Part shown: positions 9,540 through 18,548 of the stretch, one piece after another | How the letters are laid out: every line of letters begins with the position of its first letter | Position numbering within the stretch: the first letter of the stretch is position 1 | Assembly (NCBI GenBank): GCA_902558705.1 | Contig: CACEEW010000005.1 | Span: 1-64,000, forward strand | From: an uncultured Pelagibacteraceae bacterium | GTDB lineage: Bacteria > Pseudomonadota > Alphaproteobacteria > Pelagibacterales > Pelagibacteraceae | Reading direction: 5' to 3' | Length of the DNA: 64,000 nucleotides | Position numbers and translations under genes: made by a program | The notes under the pieces: model-generated | Databases searched by the model: none | What the model was told of the DNA's origin: nothing | Seen by the model: only the letters and a program-made list of their open reading frames with translations

Positions 9540-10505
9540 TTATTTAGAAAGATCAGGGTCTATTTTAGATGCAGCATCCCATAGCGCTTTTACTGCATCA
9601 ATAGAATGCATGAATTCTTTTTTTTCTTTTTCATCTAAATCAATCTGTTCTATTTTTTCAACACCATTTTTTCCAATTATAACTGGGACTCCGGCATAAA
9701 CATCTTTTACACCATATTCTCCGTTTAATTGAATAGCACACGGCAATAATTTTTTTGTATCATTTAAATATGCTTCAGCCATTTGAACACCAGATGCTGC
9801 TGGAGCATAAAATGCTGATCCCTTCTCAAGATACTTAACAATTTCAGCGCCACCATCTCTAGTCCTTTGATTTATTTCTTCTAATCTTTCTTTAGTTATT
9901 TTTCCTTCTTTAACTAAATCTAACAAAGGTTTGCCTGCAACTTTTGTAAATCTTGGCATTGGAACCATGGTATCGCCATGTCCACCCATTACCATTGCAT
10001 CTATTTCTTTTACAGGAACATTTAATTCTTGTGATAAAAATAACTTAAATCGCGAACTGTCTAAAATTCCAGCCATACCAACAATTTTGTTAGCTGGAAG
10101 TCCAGAAAATTTTTGTAGGGCCATGACCATAACGTCTAATGGGTTGGTAATGCATATAATAAATGCTTTTGGAGCATTCTTTTTTATTCCATCAGCTACT
10201 TGCTTAATAATCTTTAAATTTATACCAAGTAGGTCGTCTCTACTCATACCTGGTTTTCTGGGCACTCCAGCTGTAATAATGATTACATCTGAGTCTTTAA
10301 TTTCTTTGTAATCGTCAGTTCCAGAAAACTTTACATTAAAACCATCAACTGATGAGGATTGTGCTATATCTAAAGCTTTCCCTTTAGCTATTCCACTAGC
10401 TACATCAAATAAGATTACTTCGTCAACTAATTCTTTTGTTCCAATTAAATGTGCAAGCGTTCCACCTATTTGTCCTGCTCCAATTAAAGAAATTTTTTTT
10501 TTCAT
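9540..10505 (-). CDS. mdh: Malate dehydrogenase (NAD-dependent, LDH-like class)
   Basis: 321 residues. It oxidises malate to oxaloacetate. NAD-binding [12 protein letters not shown] at residues 8-19; substrate-binding Arg in [14 protein letters not shown]; the DPLDV-type segment as [11 protein letters not shown]; catalytic His in [13 protein letters not shown] near residue 175. The length and motifs place it with the bacterial LDH-like MDHs found in alphaproteobacteria, not the dimeric type. First gene of mdh-sucC-sucD-sucA-sucB-lpd; the 60 bp upstream separates it from a small secreted-protein gene and probably holds the operon promoter, though I see no clear -35/-10 pair. Confidence 0.96.
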   Translation of the reverse strand: MKKKISLIGAGQIGGTLAHLIGTKELVDEVILFDVASGIAKGKALDIAQSSSVDGFNVKFSGTDDYKEIKDSDVIIITAGVPRKPGMSRDDLLGINLKIIKQVADGIKKNAPKAFIICITNPLDVMVMALQKFSGLPANKIVGMAGILDSSRFKLFLSQELNVPVKEIDAMVMGGHGDTMVPMPRFTKVAGKPLLDLVKEGKITKERLEEINQRTRDGGAEIVKYLEKGSAFYAPAASGVQMAEAYLNDTKKLLPCAIQLNGEYGVKDVYAGVPVIIGKNGVEKIEQIDLDEKEKKEFMHSIDAVKALWDAASKIDPDLSK

Positions 10506-10565
10506 GATTGAACTTATCTTTTATTGATAACTAACAACTATTCAATAAAAATTTAAGATTTTATT

Positions 10566-11009
10566 TTAGTTATCTTCTGTAAGTTTAGAACAGATCACCA
10601 TATCCTCAGCTATATACGACCCTTTAAAGTGAGATTTATTTTTTTCCCAATTTTTTTTACCATCAGATATGTAATTACTGAATAACTCTTTTCTGTTTTT
10701 CTCTGCTTCTTTTTGAGCATCCTCAAGCTTTTTTTCTTCTTCAATAACCTTAAGTTCAACTGCCTTAAATAATAAATTATTTGAAATTTCTATAAAATTT
10801 TTTGACGAAACTGCATCTGATTTAAGAACTATACCTGATGCATATGCATAAACTGAACTACATCTTTTTAATAAATATATTTGAGTTGAACCTTTCTCTA
10901 AATCTTTTCCATCTAAGTAATTTTTTAATGACGTATTAAGGTCAGCTTTTGCAGAATTCATCAAAAATAAGATGGACGTGATAATTAGTGTTAGTTCAAT
11001 TTTTTTCAT
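10566..11009 (-). CDS. Small secreted protein of unknown function
   Basis: 147 residues. An N-terminal signal peptide (hydrophobic LTLIITSILFLMNSAKA, about 5-23) points to the periplasm. The middle carries a charged helix with coiled-coil character (VIEEEKKLEDAQKEAEKNRKE). Two Cys, one in LLKRCSSVYAYASG and one near the C-terminus in MVICSKL, could form a disulfide. I recognise no family. It lies between mdh and the TRAP dctM gene, 19 bp from the latter, on the same strand. Confidence 0.6.
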   Translation of the reverse strand: MKKIELTLIITSILFLMNSAKADLNTSLKNYLDGKDLEKGSTQIYLLKRCSSVYAYASGIVLKSDAVSSKNFIEISNNLLFKAVELKVIEEEKKLEDAQKEAEKNRKELFSNYISDGKKNWEKNKSHFKGSYIAEDMVICSKLTEDN

Positions 11010-11028
11010 TTTAATTAATGTGTGGACT

Positions 11029-12393
11029 TTATGGACCGTACGCTACTTTAGGTAACCAAGTAACTATCTCTGGAAAATTAAATACTATTGTAACTGCTAT
11101 TACTTGAAGAACGACAAATGGAATTATGCCTTTATAAATATTTATAATTGTAATACCTTGAGGAGCAACACCCTTCATATAAAATAAAGCAAAGCCAACG
11201 GGTGGGGTTATAAATGAAGTCTGTAAAACTACTGCAAACATTACAATAAACCAAACCATATCAACACCTAGGTCCATCATTACAGGTGCTAAAAATGGTA
11301 AAATTATTAATGTAATTTCAATCCAATCTAAAAAGAAACCTAACAAAAACGCAACAAACAAAACAACTATTACAACTCCACTTGTTCCAAAAGGTAGTGC
11401 TTTAAGAGCTCCTTCTATTAATTCGTCTCCGCCTAAACCTCTTAAAATTAATGCAAACATTGTTGCACCTACAAAAAGAGCAAAAATATAGGCAGTAGTA
11501 TGAGTTGTTTTTCTAATCACAATTTTTAAATCTGAAAATGACAATCTTCCTCTAATTATAGCTAATAATGATGCACCTAAAGCTCCAACTCCAGACGCTT
11601 CCGTCGGCGTAGCAATTCCCATAAATATACTTCCTAAAACAGCAAAAATTAATAAAGCTGGTGGTATGATAGATTTAAAAACTCTCAAAATTATTTTCAA
11701 ATCTACTGGCTCAGCATCTTTAGGTAGTGGTGCGGCTTTTGGGTTCATATAAGCATAAACGACAATAAAAATTGTATACAATAGACCAAGTAAGAGCCCA
11801 GGAAATACAGCACCCATAAATAAATCACCAACTGAAATTCTTACTTGATCTCCCATAATTACCAACATAATGCTTGGAGGAATTAGAATTCCTAAAGTTC
11901 CTGTTGCACAAACCACTCCACAAGCTAAATTTGGATTGTATTTATTTTTTAACATCAGTGGCACACCTAATATGGTTAATAATACTACTGCAGCTCCAAT
12001 AATTCCTGTAGAGGCAGCAAGCAAAACTCCAATAAATACAATTGAGATCGCAAGTCCACCTCTTGTTTTTCCAAACAGCTTGGATAGATCGGTCATTAGA
12101 TCTTCTGCAATTCCAGATTTATCCATCATTATTCCCATAAAAATAAACATTGGCAATGCAACTAAAACCCAGTTTGCCATAACTCCGTAAAGCCGATAAA
12201 CAACCATTGATGCGAATCCAAAATCGACACCATAAAAAGTGTCAAATAAATTATCTGAAAGCATTGAAATAAATATAAAAAGAACTCCTAAACCACCCAT
12301 AGTCCAAGCTACAGGGAATCCATAAAATATTAATGTTATAAAACTAAAAAAAAGAGCGATTGCTAAAAAATATTCTGTAACTAATGAGATCAT
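11029..12393 (-). CDS. dctM: TRAP transporter large permease (DctM-like)
   Basis: 454 residues, about 12 or more hydrophobic segments, the size expected for the DctM ion-translocating subunit. Family hallmarks: GFPVAWTMGGLG near residue 25, LPMFIFMGIMMDKSGIAEDL, ATGTLGILIPPSIMLVI and ATPTEASGVGALGA. The pattern resembles the mannitol/chloroaromatic (COG4664-like) branch, whose members carry organic anions with sodium. Its start overlaps the stop of the small permease gene by 4 bp. It works with the binding protein at 13039-14103; the substrate is not readable from sequence. Confidence 0.93.
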   Translation of the reverse strand: MISLVTEYFLAIALFFSFITLIFYGFPVAWTMGGLGVLFIFISMLSDNLFDTFYGVDFGFASMVVYRLYGVMANWVLVALPMFIFMGIMMDKSGIAEDLMTDLSKLFGKTRGGLAISIVFIGVLLAASTGIIGAAVVLLTILGVPLMLKNKYNPNLACGVVCATGTLGILIPPSIMLVIMGDQVRISVGDLFMGAVFPGLLLGLLYTIFIVVYAYMNPKAAPLPKDAEPVDLKIILRVFKSIIPPALLIFAVLGSIFMGIATPTEASGVGALGASLLAIIRGRLSFSDLKIVIRKTTHTTAYIFALFVGATMFALILRGLGGDELIEGALKALPFGTSGVVIVVLFVAFLLGFFLDWIEITLIILPFLAPVMMDLGVDMVWFIVMFAVVLQTSFITPPVGFALFYMKGVAPQGITIINIYKGIIPFVVLQVIAVTIVFNFPEIVTWLPKVAYGP

Positions 12394-12959
12394 TTTTTAA
12401 CTTCTAATCCAAATCTTAAAGTTGTTATTATTCTTACGATTCTTGAGAAACCAGAAATTAAGAGTAAGAAAAAACTGATTACCAAAAAACCTTTTACAAA
12501 CCATCTAGCTGGTAATCCATTTGCTGATGTTGATCTTTCACTTGAAGCCCATGATAATTCAAAGAAAGGGACCGCATAATAAAGAACGAGGATTACGAAT
12601 GGTAAAAATAAAATCAAAATACCAAATAATTCAAACCATAGCTTTTTTCTGTAACTTAATCTTTCACTTAAAACATCAACTCTTACATGAGAATCTACTA
12701 TATAGGTAGAAGACAAACCAACTAACCAACCTATACAATAAAGATGCCATTGTAATTCTTCCAATTCAATCATTCCATTTCTAAAGACATATCTTAAGAC
12801 TACATTTAAAATAATAACTGCAATTAATATTACCCAAAGCCAATTAAAAACTTCACCAATCTGTAATACAAAATTATCTATTTTTTTTGTTGTAGGTGTG
12901 TGTCGAAGTGGTAATTTTTTATCAAGAGTGCTTTCAACAGATGTAAAATCTTTAGACAT
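12390..12959 (-). CDS. dctQ: TRAP transporter small permease (DctQ-like)
   Basis: 189 residues with four predicted membrane helices (about 40-60, 85-105, 112-130 and 153-175). Contains the DctQ signatures NVVLRYVFRNGMIELEELQWHLY and SHVRVDVLSERLS. It forms the membrane complex with the large permease and couples by a 4-bp overlap. A terminator-like hairpin separates it from the upstream binding-protein gene. Confidence 0.9.
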   Translation of the reverse strand: MSKDFTSVESTLDKKLPLRHTPTTKKIDNFVLQIGEVFNWLWVILIAVIILNVVLRYVFRNGMIELEELQWHLYCIGWLVGLSSTYIVDSHVRVDVLSERLSYRKKLWFELFGILILFLPFVILVLYYAVPFFELSWASSERSTSANGLPARWFVKGFLVISFFLLLISGFSRIVRIITTLRFGLEVKK

Positions 12960-12981
12960 AATTTTTTCCTTAAAAACAAAA

Positions 12982-13002
12982 GCAGCCGGTAAAACCGGCC
13001 GC
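12982..13002 (-). terminator. Hairpin between TRAP binding-protein and permease genes
   Basis: On the minus strand, GCGGCCGGT and ACCGGCTGC pair as a 9-bp stem (one G-U) with a 3-base loop, followed by TTTTGTTTTT. It looks like an intrinsic terminator placed just after dctP. In this position it probably allows partial read-through, giving more binding protein than permease. Confidence 0.75.
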
Positions 13003-13038
13003 TTCCATTATTATAATCAACTTTTTAAGTATTAAATA

Positions 13039-14103
13039 CTAAAAGTTTCGAGGTAAATATCCCCATTTTTGCCAAACATCATACTCTTTCATGAATGCTT
13101 GTTGAGAAGCCCATACTTTTGCAAAGTCAGCATCTTTAGCAGATTCTTCTTTCATTACTCTAGCACTAACTTTTTGTAGTTCTCTCAATACACTATCAGG
13201 CAATCTAGCAGCTGTTACACCTTTAGAAGGGAAACTTCCAATTTGTTTTCCTTGTAAAAATTCTCCAGTTGTAATTGCTCTCATTGCTGCTGCTGTACAA
13301 GCCATTTCGAATAAAGCTTGATCAGCTGCACCCATCTTTTTCCATAAATCCAAATTGATCATGAAGTGAGTTGAGGTTGATACTTGGTGCCAACCGGGAA
13401 ATAGGTTGAACTTAGTGATTTTATGAAAACCTAAAACTTCGTCAATTGCAGGCATAGAATACTCAGTTGCATCCAGAGTTCCTTTTTCTAGAGCAGCAAA
13501 GATTTCTCCACCAGCCATTAAAGTAGCTGAAGCTCCTATTTCATTTAAAACCATTCCTCCTAAACCTGAGAAACGAATTTTTAAACCCTTAAGATCAGCC
13601 AGGCTAGTAATAGGATTTCTATACCAACCAGCTGTTTCAGGTCCAATTGTGCTACACAACAAAACTTGAATATTCTGTTTGTTGTATATTTCATTAGCTA
13701 ATTTAGCGCCTTCTCCTTCAAACCACCAAGCTGCATATTCCCATGGCTCCATACCAAATGGCACAGCTGCAAATAATACTGCTGCTGGTATTCTTCCTTG
13801 GTCATATGCCATGTAGTTGTAAGCTGCAGGCAAATCACCTTTACTAATTGAAGGTGAGATTTCTAATGGTGGAAGTATTTTTCCAGGCTCATAAACCTTT
13901 AATTTAATTCTACCATCGGTCGCTCTATCTAATGTATCTGATAAACGTGCAACAGGATCTCCTAATGCAGGCCAACCAGTATTAAAAGTAGATTGTACTT
14001 TCCATCTGATTTTTTCTGCTGCATTAACCTGCTGTAATGAAAAAGTTATCATTAAAGCAAATACAGCAAAAAAACTAACAGATGTTTTTATTAGTTTTTT
14101 CAT
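13039..14103 (-). CDS. dctP: TRAP transporter solute-binding protein (DctP-like)
   Basis: About 354 residues from the ATG at 14103, chosen because AGAGGGG lies 6 nt upstream and the protein then opens with a clean signal peptide (KKLIKTSVSFFAVFALMITFSLQQVNAA). A start 48 bp further upstream (14151) would add 16 unlikely residues. The fold shows the TRAP carboxylate-binding region: LADLKGLKIRFSGLGG, where the Arg normally clamps the ligand carboxylate, and GGEIFAALEKGTLDATEY. It resembles the COG4663-like family (2-oxoacids, chloroaromatic and related acids). Adjacent to the Fe-ADH and MmsA genes, which makes a small acid such as 3-hydroxypropionate or a relative a reasonable guess. Confidence 0.92.
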   Translation of the reverse strand: MKKLIKTSVSFFAVFALMITFSLQQVNAAEKIRWKVQSTFNTGWPALGDPVARLSDTLDRATDGRIKLKVYEPGKILPPLEISPSISKGDLPAAYNYMAYDQGRIPAAVLFAAVPFGMEPWEYAAWWFEGEGAKLANEIYNKQNIQVLLCSTIGPETAGWYRNPITSLADLKGLKIRFSGLGGMVLNEIGASATLMAGGEIFAALEKGTLDATEYSMPAIDEVLGFHKITKFNLFPGWHQVSTSTHFMINLDLWKKMGAADQALFEMACTAAAMRAITTGEFLQGKQIGSFPSKGVTAARLPDSVLRELQKVSARVMKEESAKDADFAKVWASQQAFMKEYDVWQKWGYLPRNF

Positions 14104-14157
14104 ATTCCCCTCTCTGTTTTGAGTTGTATAAAATTTAAAGAACATCCCCAACTCATT

Positions 14158-15345
14158 TTAGAATGCTCTCCATGCTTTTCCGTAAAGATCAACCATTTCA
14201 TTTACAGTAGGCACTCTTGGATTGAGGTTTGGCGCTCCTGAAACTTCTGCATCAGTTGCCATATTTTCTAGCTCTTCCTCAAAATTTTTTTCGTCAATTC
14301 CAAATGTTTTCATAGATGGAACATCGAAATCATTATTTATTTTATAAAGTCCTTTAATTAATTTTTCACAAGCTATGTCATCCTCGTCATCTGGTAATGC
14401 AAAATTTCCTACTCTACTACAATCTGCATATCGACTTTTTGCATGATCAATTGAAAATTCAGTTATAGTTGGCAACAACATTGCGTTACTTAGTCCATGG
14501 GGAACTTTAAAATTACTACCCAAAGGTCTACTCATTCCATGTACCAAGCAAATAGAAGCATTAGAAAACGCTAAACCTCCTAATGTTGCTGCTAACATAA
14601 GACCTTCTCTGGCTTTTAAATCTTTTGGATCTTTGTCTACTGCATAAATATTTTCTTGAACAAGTCGAATAGTGTCTAATGCCATTCTATCAGAAAACAT
14701 GGTTGCTTTTTTACTAACATAAGCTTCAATACCATGAGTTAATGTATCAATAGCACTGTCTATGGTTAATCTTCTGGGTTTTGAAAGTGTCAATTCATAA
14801 TCTACAATTGAAACAATTGGAACAAATCCTTCACCTCTACAAGATATTTTCTCAAAATTGTTACTCTTAGTATCTATTATTACAGAATGATGAGTGACTT
14901 CAGAACCAGTGCCAGCCGTAGTTGGAATAGCAATTATTGGAAGTCCTTTTTTATCAAAAGTAGATGGTGGTTTATAATCTTGAATATTTTTACTATATTG
15001 CGAAAGTACAGCAATTGCTTTTGCAGTATCAATTGGACTTCCTCCACCAAAGCCAATTACAGCATCATTTTTATTTTTTTTTAAAATATCAATGCCATTT
15101 AGAACCACTGTGTCAGTTGGATCTGGTATAGTGTCATCAAAAACACTTGATTTAATACCTGCTTTTAAAAGTATTTGCTGAAGTTTTTTGACGTAGCCAA
15201 GCTTTACCATTTGTTTATCAGTTACTATTAATGGAAATTTTACTGAACCAATTATATTTAAAATTTCTGGAAGTTGACTTAGACTACCTTTGCCAATTTG
15301 CATATATCTTGGCACACAGACTCGAACATTGTCTCTTTTAATCAA
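14158..15345 (-). CDS. Iron-containing (group III) alcohol dehydrogenase; DddB-like by context
   Basis: 395 residues. The start is a TTG at 15345, supported by AAGGGAGA upstream; no better ATG exists before the conserved region. NAD motif GFGGGSPIDTAKA near residue 97; PTTAGTGSEVTHHSVI; metal ligands in IDTLTHGIEAY (Asp and His), LVHGMSRPLG and FKVPHGLSNA. Group III enzymes oxidise or reduce short alcohols and hydroxyacids. It is divergent from an acylating semialdehyde dehydrogenase; the same pair (dddB/dddC) accompanies DMSP-cleavage genes in Marinomonas. A 3-hydroxypropionate or similar dehydrogenase role is inferred from context, not shown by residues. Confidence 0.85.
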   Translation of the reverse strand: MIKRDNVRVCVPRYMQIGKGSLSQLPEILNIIGSVKFPLIVTDKQMVKLGYVKKLQQILLKAGIKSSVFDDTIPDPTDTVVLNGIDILKKNKNDAVIGFGGGSPIDTAKAIAVLSQYSKNIQDYKPPSTFDKKGLPIIAIPTTAGTGSEVTHHSVIIDTKSNNFEKISCRGEGFVPIVSIVDYELTLSKPRRLTIDSAIDTLTHGIEAYVSKKATMFSDRMALDTIRLVQENIYAVDKDPKDLKAREGLMLAATLGGLAFSNASICLVHGMSRPLGSNFKVPHGLSNAMLLPTITEFSIDHAKSRYADCSRVGNFALPDDEDDIACEKLIKGLYKINNDFDVPSMKTFGIDEKNFEEELENMATDAEVSGAPNLNPRVPTVNEMVDLYGKAWRAF

Positions 15346-15497
15346 GCAATCTCCCTTCTTTAATATTGCTTAATCTAAGCTTAACTAAATTGATGAGTCA
15401 ACAGCATATAACCTTTAATTGATAATATTTTTCTCATTTAAGGAATAGATTTTGCATTCAAAAAAAACGTGTTATACTTTTTTAAAAATAAACTATA
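15346..15497. promoter_or_regulatory. Divergent Fe-ADH / mmsA control region
   Basis: 152 bp between divergent genes. It contains a TATACT at 15473-15478 with TTTGCA 16 bp upstream (15451-15456), placing the mmsA transcript start only about a dozen bases before its ATG. Short inverted repeats may be operators for the adjacent IclR protein: AAGCAAT/ATTGCTT (15344-15350 and 15365-15371), TAAGCTTA (15376-15383) and TTGATGAGTCAA (15390-15401). Confidence 0.4.
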
Positions 15498-16991
15498 ATG
15501 AAAACAGTAAGCCACTTTATTGACGGAAAAATTTATAGCGATAATAAATCCCGAAAAGGGCCAATCTTTAATCCCGCAATAGGTGAACAAATAGCAGAAG
15601 TTGAGCTTGCAAGTAAAACAACGGTAGAAAAGGCAATCGAAAGTTCTTCAAAAGCTTTTTTAAAATGGTCAAAAACTACTCCAATAGGTAGATCTAGAAT
15701 TTTATCAAAATATAAAGACCTTTTAATAAAAAATATGGAAGAACTTGCTGTAATGGTATCAGAACAACACGGAAAAACTATTGCAGATGCAAAGGGTTCT
15801 ATTCAAAGAGGAATAGAGGTAGTTGAATATGCAACTGGAATTACAGACTCTTTAAAAGGTGATCATTCAACAAGTGTAGGAACAAATGTTGACTCTCATA
15901 CTTTAAGACAGCCTCTTGGAGTTTGTGCTGGTATCACACCGTTTAATTTTCCTGCTATGGTTCCTATGTGGATGTATCCAGTTTCTATAGCTTGTGGAAA
16001 TACATTTGTTTTAAAACCATCAGAAAAAGATCCAAGTTGTCCAATGAGATTAGCTGAAATCGCCATTGAAGCAGGTTTGCCTCCTGGAGTTTTAAATGTA
16101 GTAAATGGTGATAAAGAAGCAGTAGATACATTGCTTGAAAATAAAATAGTTCAAGCAATAAGTTTTGTAGGTTCTACTCCAATAGCTGAATATGTTTATC
16201 ACACAGGTACAAAAAATAACAAAAGAGTGCAAGCACTTGGTGGGGCCAAAAATCACATGGTTATAATGCCAGATGCTGATGTGAATAAAACTACTGATGC
16301 AATAATTGGATCTGCTTTTGGATCAGCAGGAGAAAGATGTATGGCTATTTCTGTTGCAGTCTGTGTTGGAAAACAAACAAAAGAAAAAATAAAAACTAAA
16401 TTATTAGAAGAAACTGCCAAACTAAATGTTGGGCCTTATACAGATGAAAAAAGTGATTTTGGTCCTTTAAACAATAAATCACATTTTGAAAAAGTTTTAG
16501 GATATATAGATACTGGAGAGAAAGAGGGTGCCAAATTACTTAGTGACGGGAGAAATTTTAAAAAACAAGGTTATGAGAATGGTTATTTTGTAGGACCAAC
16601 AATTTTTGATGACGTAAAACCTGATATGAGAATATATAAAGAAGAAATATTTGGTCCTGTATTAAGCATGATGACTACAGAAACTTATGAAGAAGCTCTA
16701 AATTTAGTTAACGATCATGAGTTAGGAAACGGAGCTGCAGTGTTTACTAAAAGTGGAAATATTGCAAAACACTTTACTGAAAATGCTAAAATTGGAATGA
16801 TTGGAGTAAATGTACCAATACCAGTACCTGTTGCCTACCATAGTTTTGGTGGTTGGAAGCGATCCTTGTTTGGAGATCATTCAATGCATGGACCTGAGGG
16901 TGTGAGATTTTACACTAAGCTCAAAACAGCAACTGTTACTTGGGTGGAAGATAATGCGGGACCTGAATTCACTATTCCAGTTTTATCTTAA
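15498..16991 (+). CDS. mmsA: CoA-acylating (methyl)malonate-semialdehyde dehydrogenase; DddC-like by context
   Basis: 497 residues, the usual length. It oxidises methylmalonate or malonate semialdehyde to propionyl-CoA or acetyl-CoA with loss of CO2. The family signature is visible: GVCAGITPFNFPAMVPMWMY, FVLKPSEKDPSCPM, FVGSTPIAEYVYHTG, ALGGAKNHMVIMPDAD and GSAGERCMAISVAVCVG with nucleophile Cys281. No Shine-Dalgarno precedes the ATG, consistent with the short leader proposed from the -10 site. It precedes an IclR regulator by 26 bp. The Fe-ADH neighbour suggests malonate semialdehyde formed from 3-hydroxypropionate as a substrate, in addition to the classical valine/inositol roles. Confidence 0.92.
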   Translation: MKTVSHFIDGKIYSDNKSRKGPIFNPAIGEQIAEVELASKTTVEKAIESSSKAFLKWSKTTPIGRSRILSKYKDLLIKNMEELAVMVSEQHGKTIADAKGSIQRGIEVVEYATGITDSLKGDHSTSVGTNVDSHTLRQPLGVCAGITPFNFPAMVPMWMYPVSIACGNTFVLKPSEKDPSCPMRLAEIAIEAGLPPGVLNVVNGDKEAVDTLLENKIVQAISFVGSTPIAEYVYHTGTKNNKRVQALGGAKNHMVIMPDADVNKTTDAIIGSAFGSAGERCMAISVAVCVGKQTKEKIKTKLLEETAKLNVGPYTDEKSDFGPLNNKSHFEKVLGYIDTGEKEGAKLLSDGRNFKKQGYENGYFVGPTIFDDVKPDMRIYKEEIFGPVLSMMTTETYEEALNLVNDHELGNGAAVFTKSGNIAKHFTENAKIGMIGVNVPIPVPVAYHSFGGWKRSLFGDHSMHGPEGVRFYTKLKTATVTWVEDNAGPEFTIPVLS

Positions 16992-17017
16992 ATTTTTAAA
17001 AAAAAATTTAGGATAAA

Positions 17018-17779
17018 ATGACGGATACGAATAGTAGAACATCTCCCCGAAGAATATTAAATATACTTGAAGAAATCATAGTAGATCCTGACAACTTCAC
17101 AGCAAAAAAGGTTTCTCACAAATTAAAAATACCATTACCTACAATTTATCGACATATTGAAACTTTGTGCGAGGAAAAATATTTAGTAGCAATCAATTCA
17201 AAGAAATATTTGCCTGGACCAAAAATTAGAAATTTAATCCTAAAAAGTTTACCTTATGAACCAAATTTTACTCTAAGAAGATCATACTTAAGGAAATTAA
17301 CTAATGATATTGAGGAAACAGTAAGTTTATCCATACCAATTGGAACAAAACTTGTTTATTTTGATAGAATAGAATTCCATTGGCCAATGCAATTAAATTT
17401 AGAAGCTGGAGATCATCTTCCTTTGCATGCCTCTGCCTCAGGAAAATTATATCTATCTTCAATAGAGGAAGAAAAGGTAATTCAAATATTTAAAAATATT
17501 AAAACACCTAAAACAGCGAAAAATACAATAACAGATATTTCACAATTCAAAAAAGAATTAAAAAAAATTAAGAACCAAGGTTATGCTTTTGATGATGAGG
17601 AATGGTTTAATGGAATGGTTGGTGTTTCAGTGCCAATATTTAATTCTCAAAAAGAATTATGTTTTTGTTTATCAACCCATACTGCCAAAAGTAGAAAAGA
17701 TATAAATGATTTAAAAAAAATTTTATCAATAATGCTATCTTCTGCAAATAATCTTAAGAAGGTACTATTTAAAGATTAG
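17018..17779 (+). CDS. IclR-family transcriptional regulator
   Basis: 253 residues. N-terminal winged helix-turn-helix at about 10-75 ([20 protein letters not shown], then [20 protein letters not shown]), followed by the IclR effector domain with [16 protein letters not shown] and [21 protein letters not shown]. IclR proteins bind small organic acids and control adjacent catabolic genes. Co-directional with mmsA, so it likely controls mmsA, the divergent Fe-ADH and perhaps the TRAP genes. Its 3' end overlaps the convergent sdhB stop by 11 bp. Confidence 0.9.
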   Translation: MTDTNSRTSPRRILNILEEIIVDPDNFTAKKVSHKLKIPLPTIYRHIETLCEEKYLVAINSKKYLPGPKIRNLILKSLPYEPNFTLRRSYLRKLTNDIEETVSLSIPIGTKLVYFDRIEFHWPMQLNLEAGDHLPLHASASGKLYLSSIEEEKVIQIFKNIKTPKTAKNTITDISQFKKELKKIKNQGYAFDDEEWFNGMVGVSVPIFNSQKELCFCLSTHTAKSRKDINDLKKILSIMLSSANNLKKVLFKD

Positions 17780-18548
17780 CACTTGCTAACATTTTTTTTA
17801 TTTCAGCAATAGCTTTTGCAGGATTTAAACCCTTTGGACATGCACTGGTACAATTCAAAATAGTATGACATCTATAAAGTTTTAATTCATCTGCAACCTT
17901 TTTTAATCTAGCTTCTCTTTCATCATCTCTACTATCCACAATCCATCTGTAAGCCTGTAATAATACTGCTGGACCTAAATACTTGTCTCCATTCCACCAA
18001 TAACTTGGACAAGATGTGGAACAACAAGCACACATAATACATTCATAGGCACCATCTAGTTTTTCCCTGTCTTTTTTTGATTGAATAATTTCTGTAGTTT
18101 CTGAATTTGAATTTGATTTTAACCAGGGTTCTATAGATTGATATTGTTTATATAAACCATCCAAATCACCGATTAAATCCTTTTTAACTTTTAAGTGAGG
18201 TAATGGATAAATATCTATATCCCCATTAATTTCAGAATGAGGAGTAGTACAAGCCAATCCATTTTTACCACCCATGTTCATTGCACAAGAGCCACAAACT
18301 CCATGAGCACAAGATCTCCTATAGGCAATAGATGGATCAATCTCATTTTTTATTTTATTTAAAACATCTAAAACTTTTGAAGGACAGTTATCCATATCAA
18401 CTTCATAAGTATCAATTCTAGGGTTTTCTCCTGTTGAAGGATCCCATCTGTAGACATTAACTTTTCTTAAGTTTTTAGAACCTGTTTTGTCTTTGAAATA
18501 ATTACCTTTTTGAACTTTAGAGTTTTTAGGTAAATTAATTTGAACCAT
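17769..18548 (-). CDS. sdhB: Succinate dehydrogenase iron-sulfur subunit
   Basis: 259 residues. It carries electrons from FAD to the quinone site in complex II. Cysteine sets are all present: the 2Fe-2S group in [22 protein letters not shown], the 4Fe-4S set in [16 protein letters not shown], and the 3Fe-4S/4Fe-4S tail in [17 protein letters not shown]. Start shares one base with the sdhA stop. Last gene of sdhCDAB, which itself follows asd with an 11-bp overlap. Confidence 0.97.
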   Translation of the reverse strand: MVQINLPKNSKVQKGNYFKDKTGSKNLRKVNVYRWDPSTGENPRIDTYEVDMDNCPSKVLDVLNKIKNEIDPSIAYRRSCAHGVCGSCAMNMGGKNGLACTTPHSEINGDIDIYPLPHLKVKKDLIGDLDGLYKQYQSIEPWLKSNSNSETTEIIQSKKDREKLDGAYECIMCACCSTSCPSYWWNGDKYLGPAVLLQAYRWIVDSRDDEREARLKKVADELKLYRCHTILNCTSACPKGLNPAKAIAEIKKMLASANL

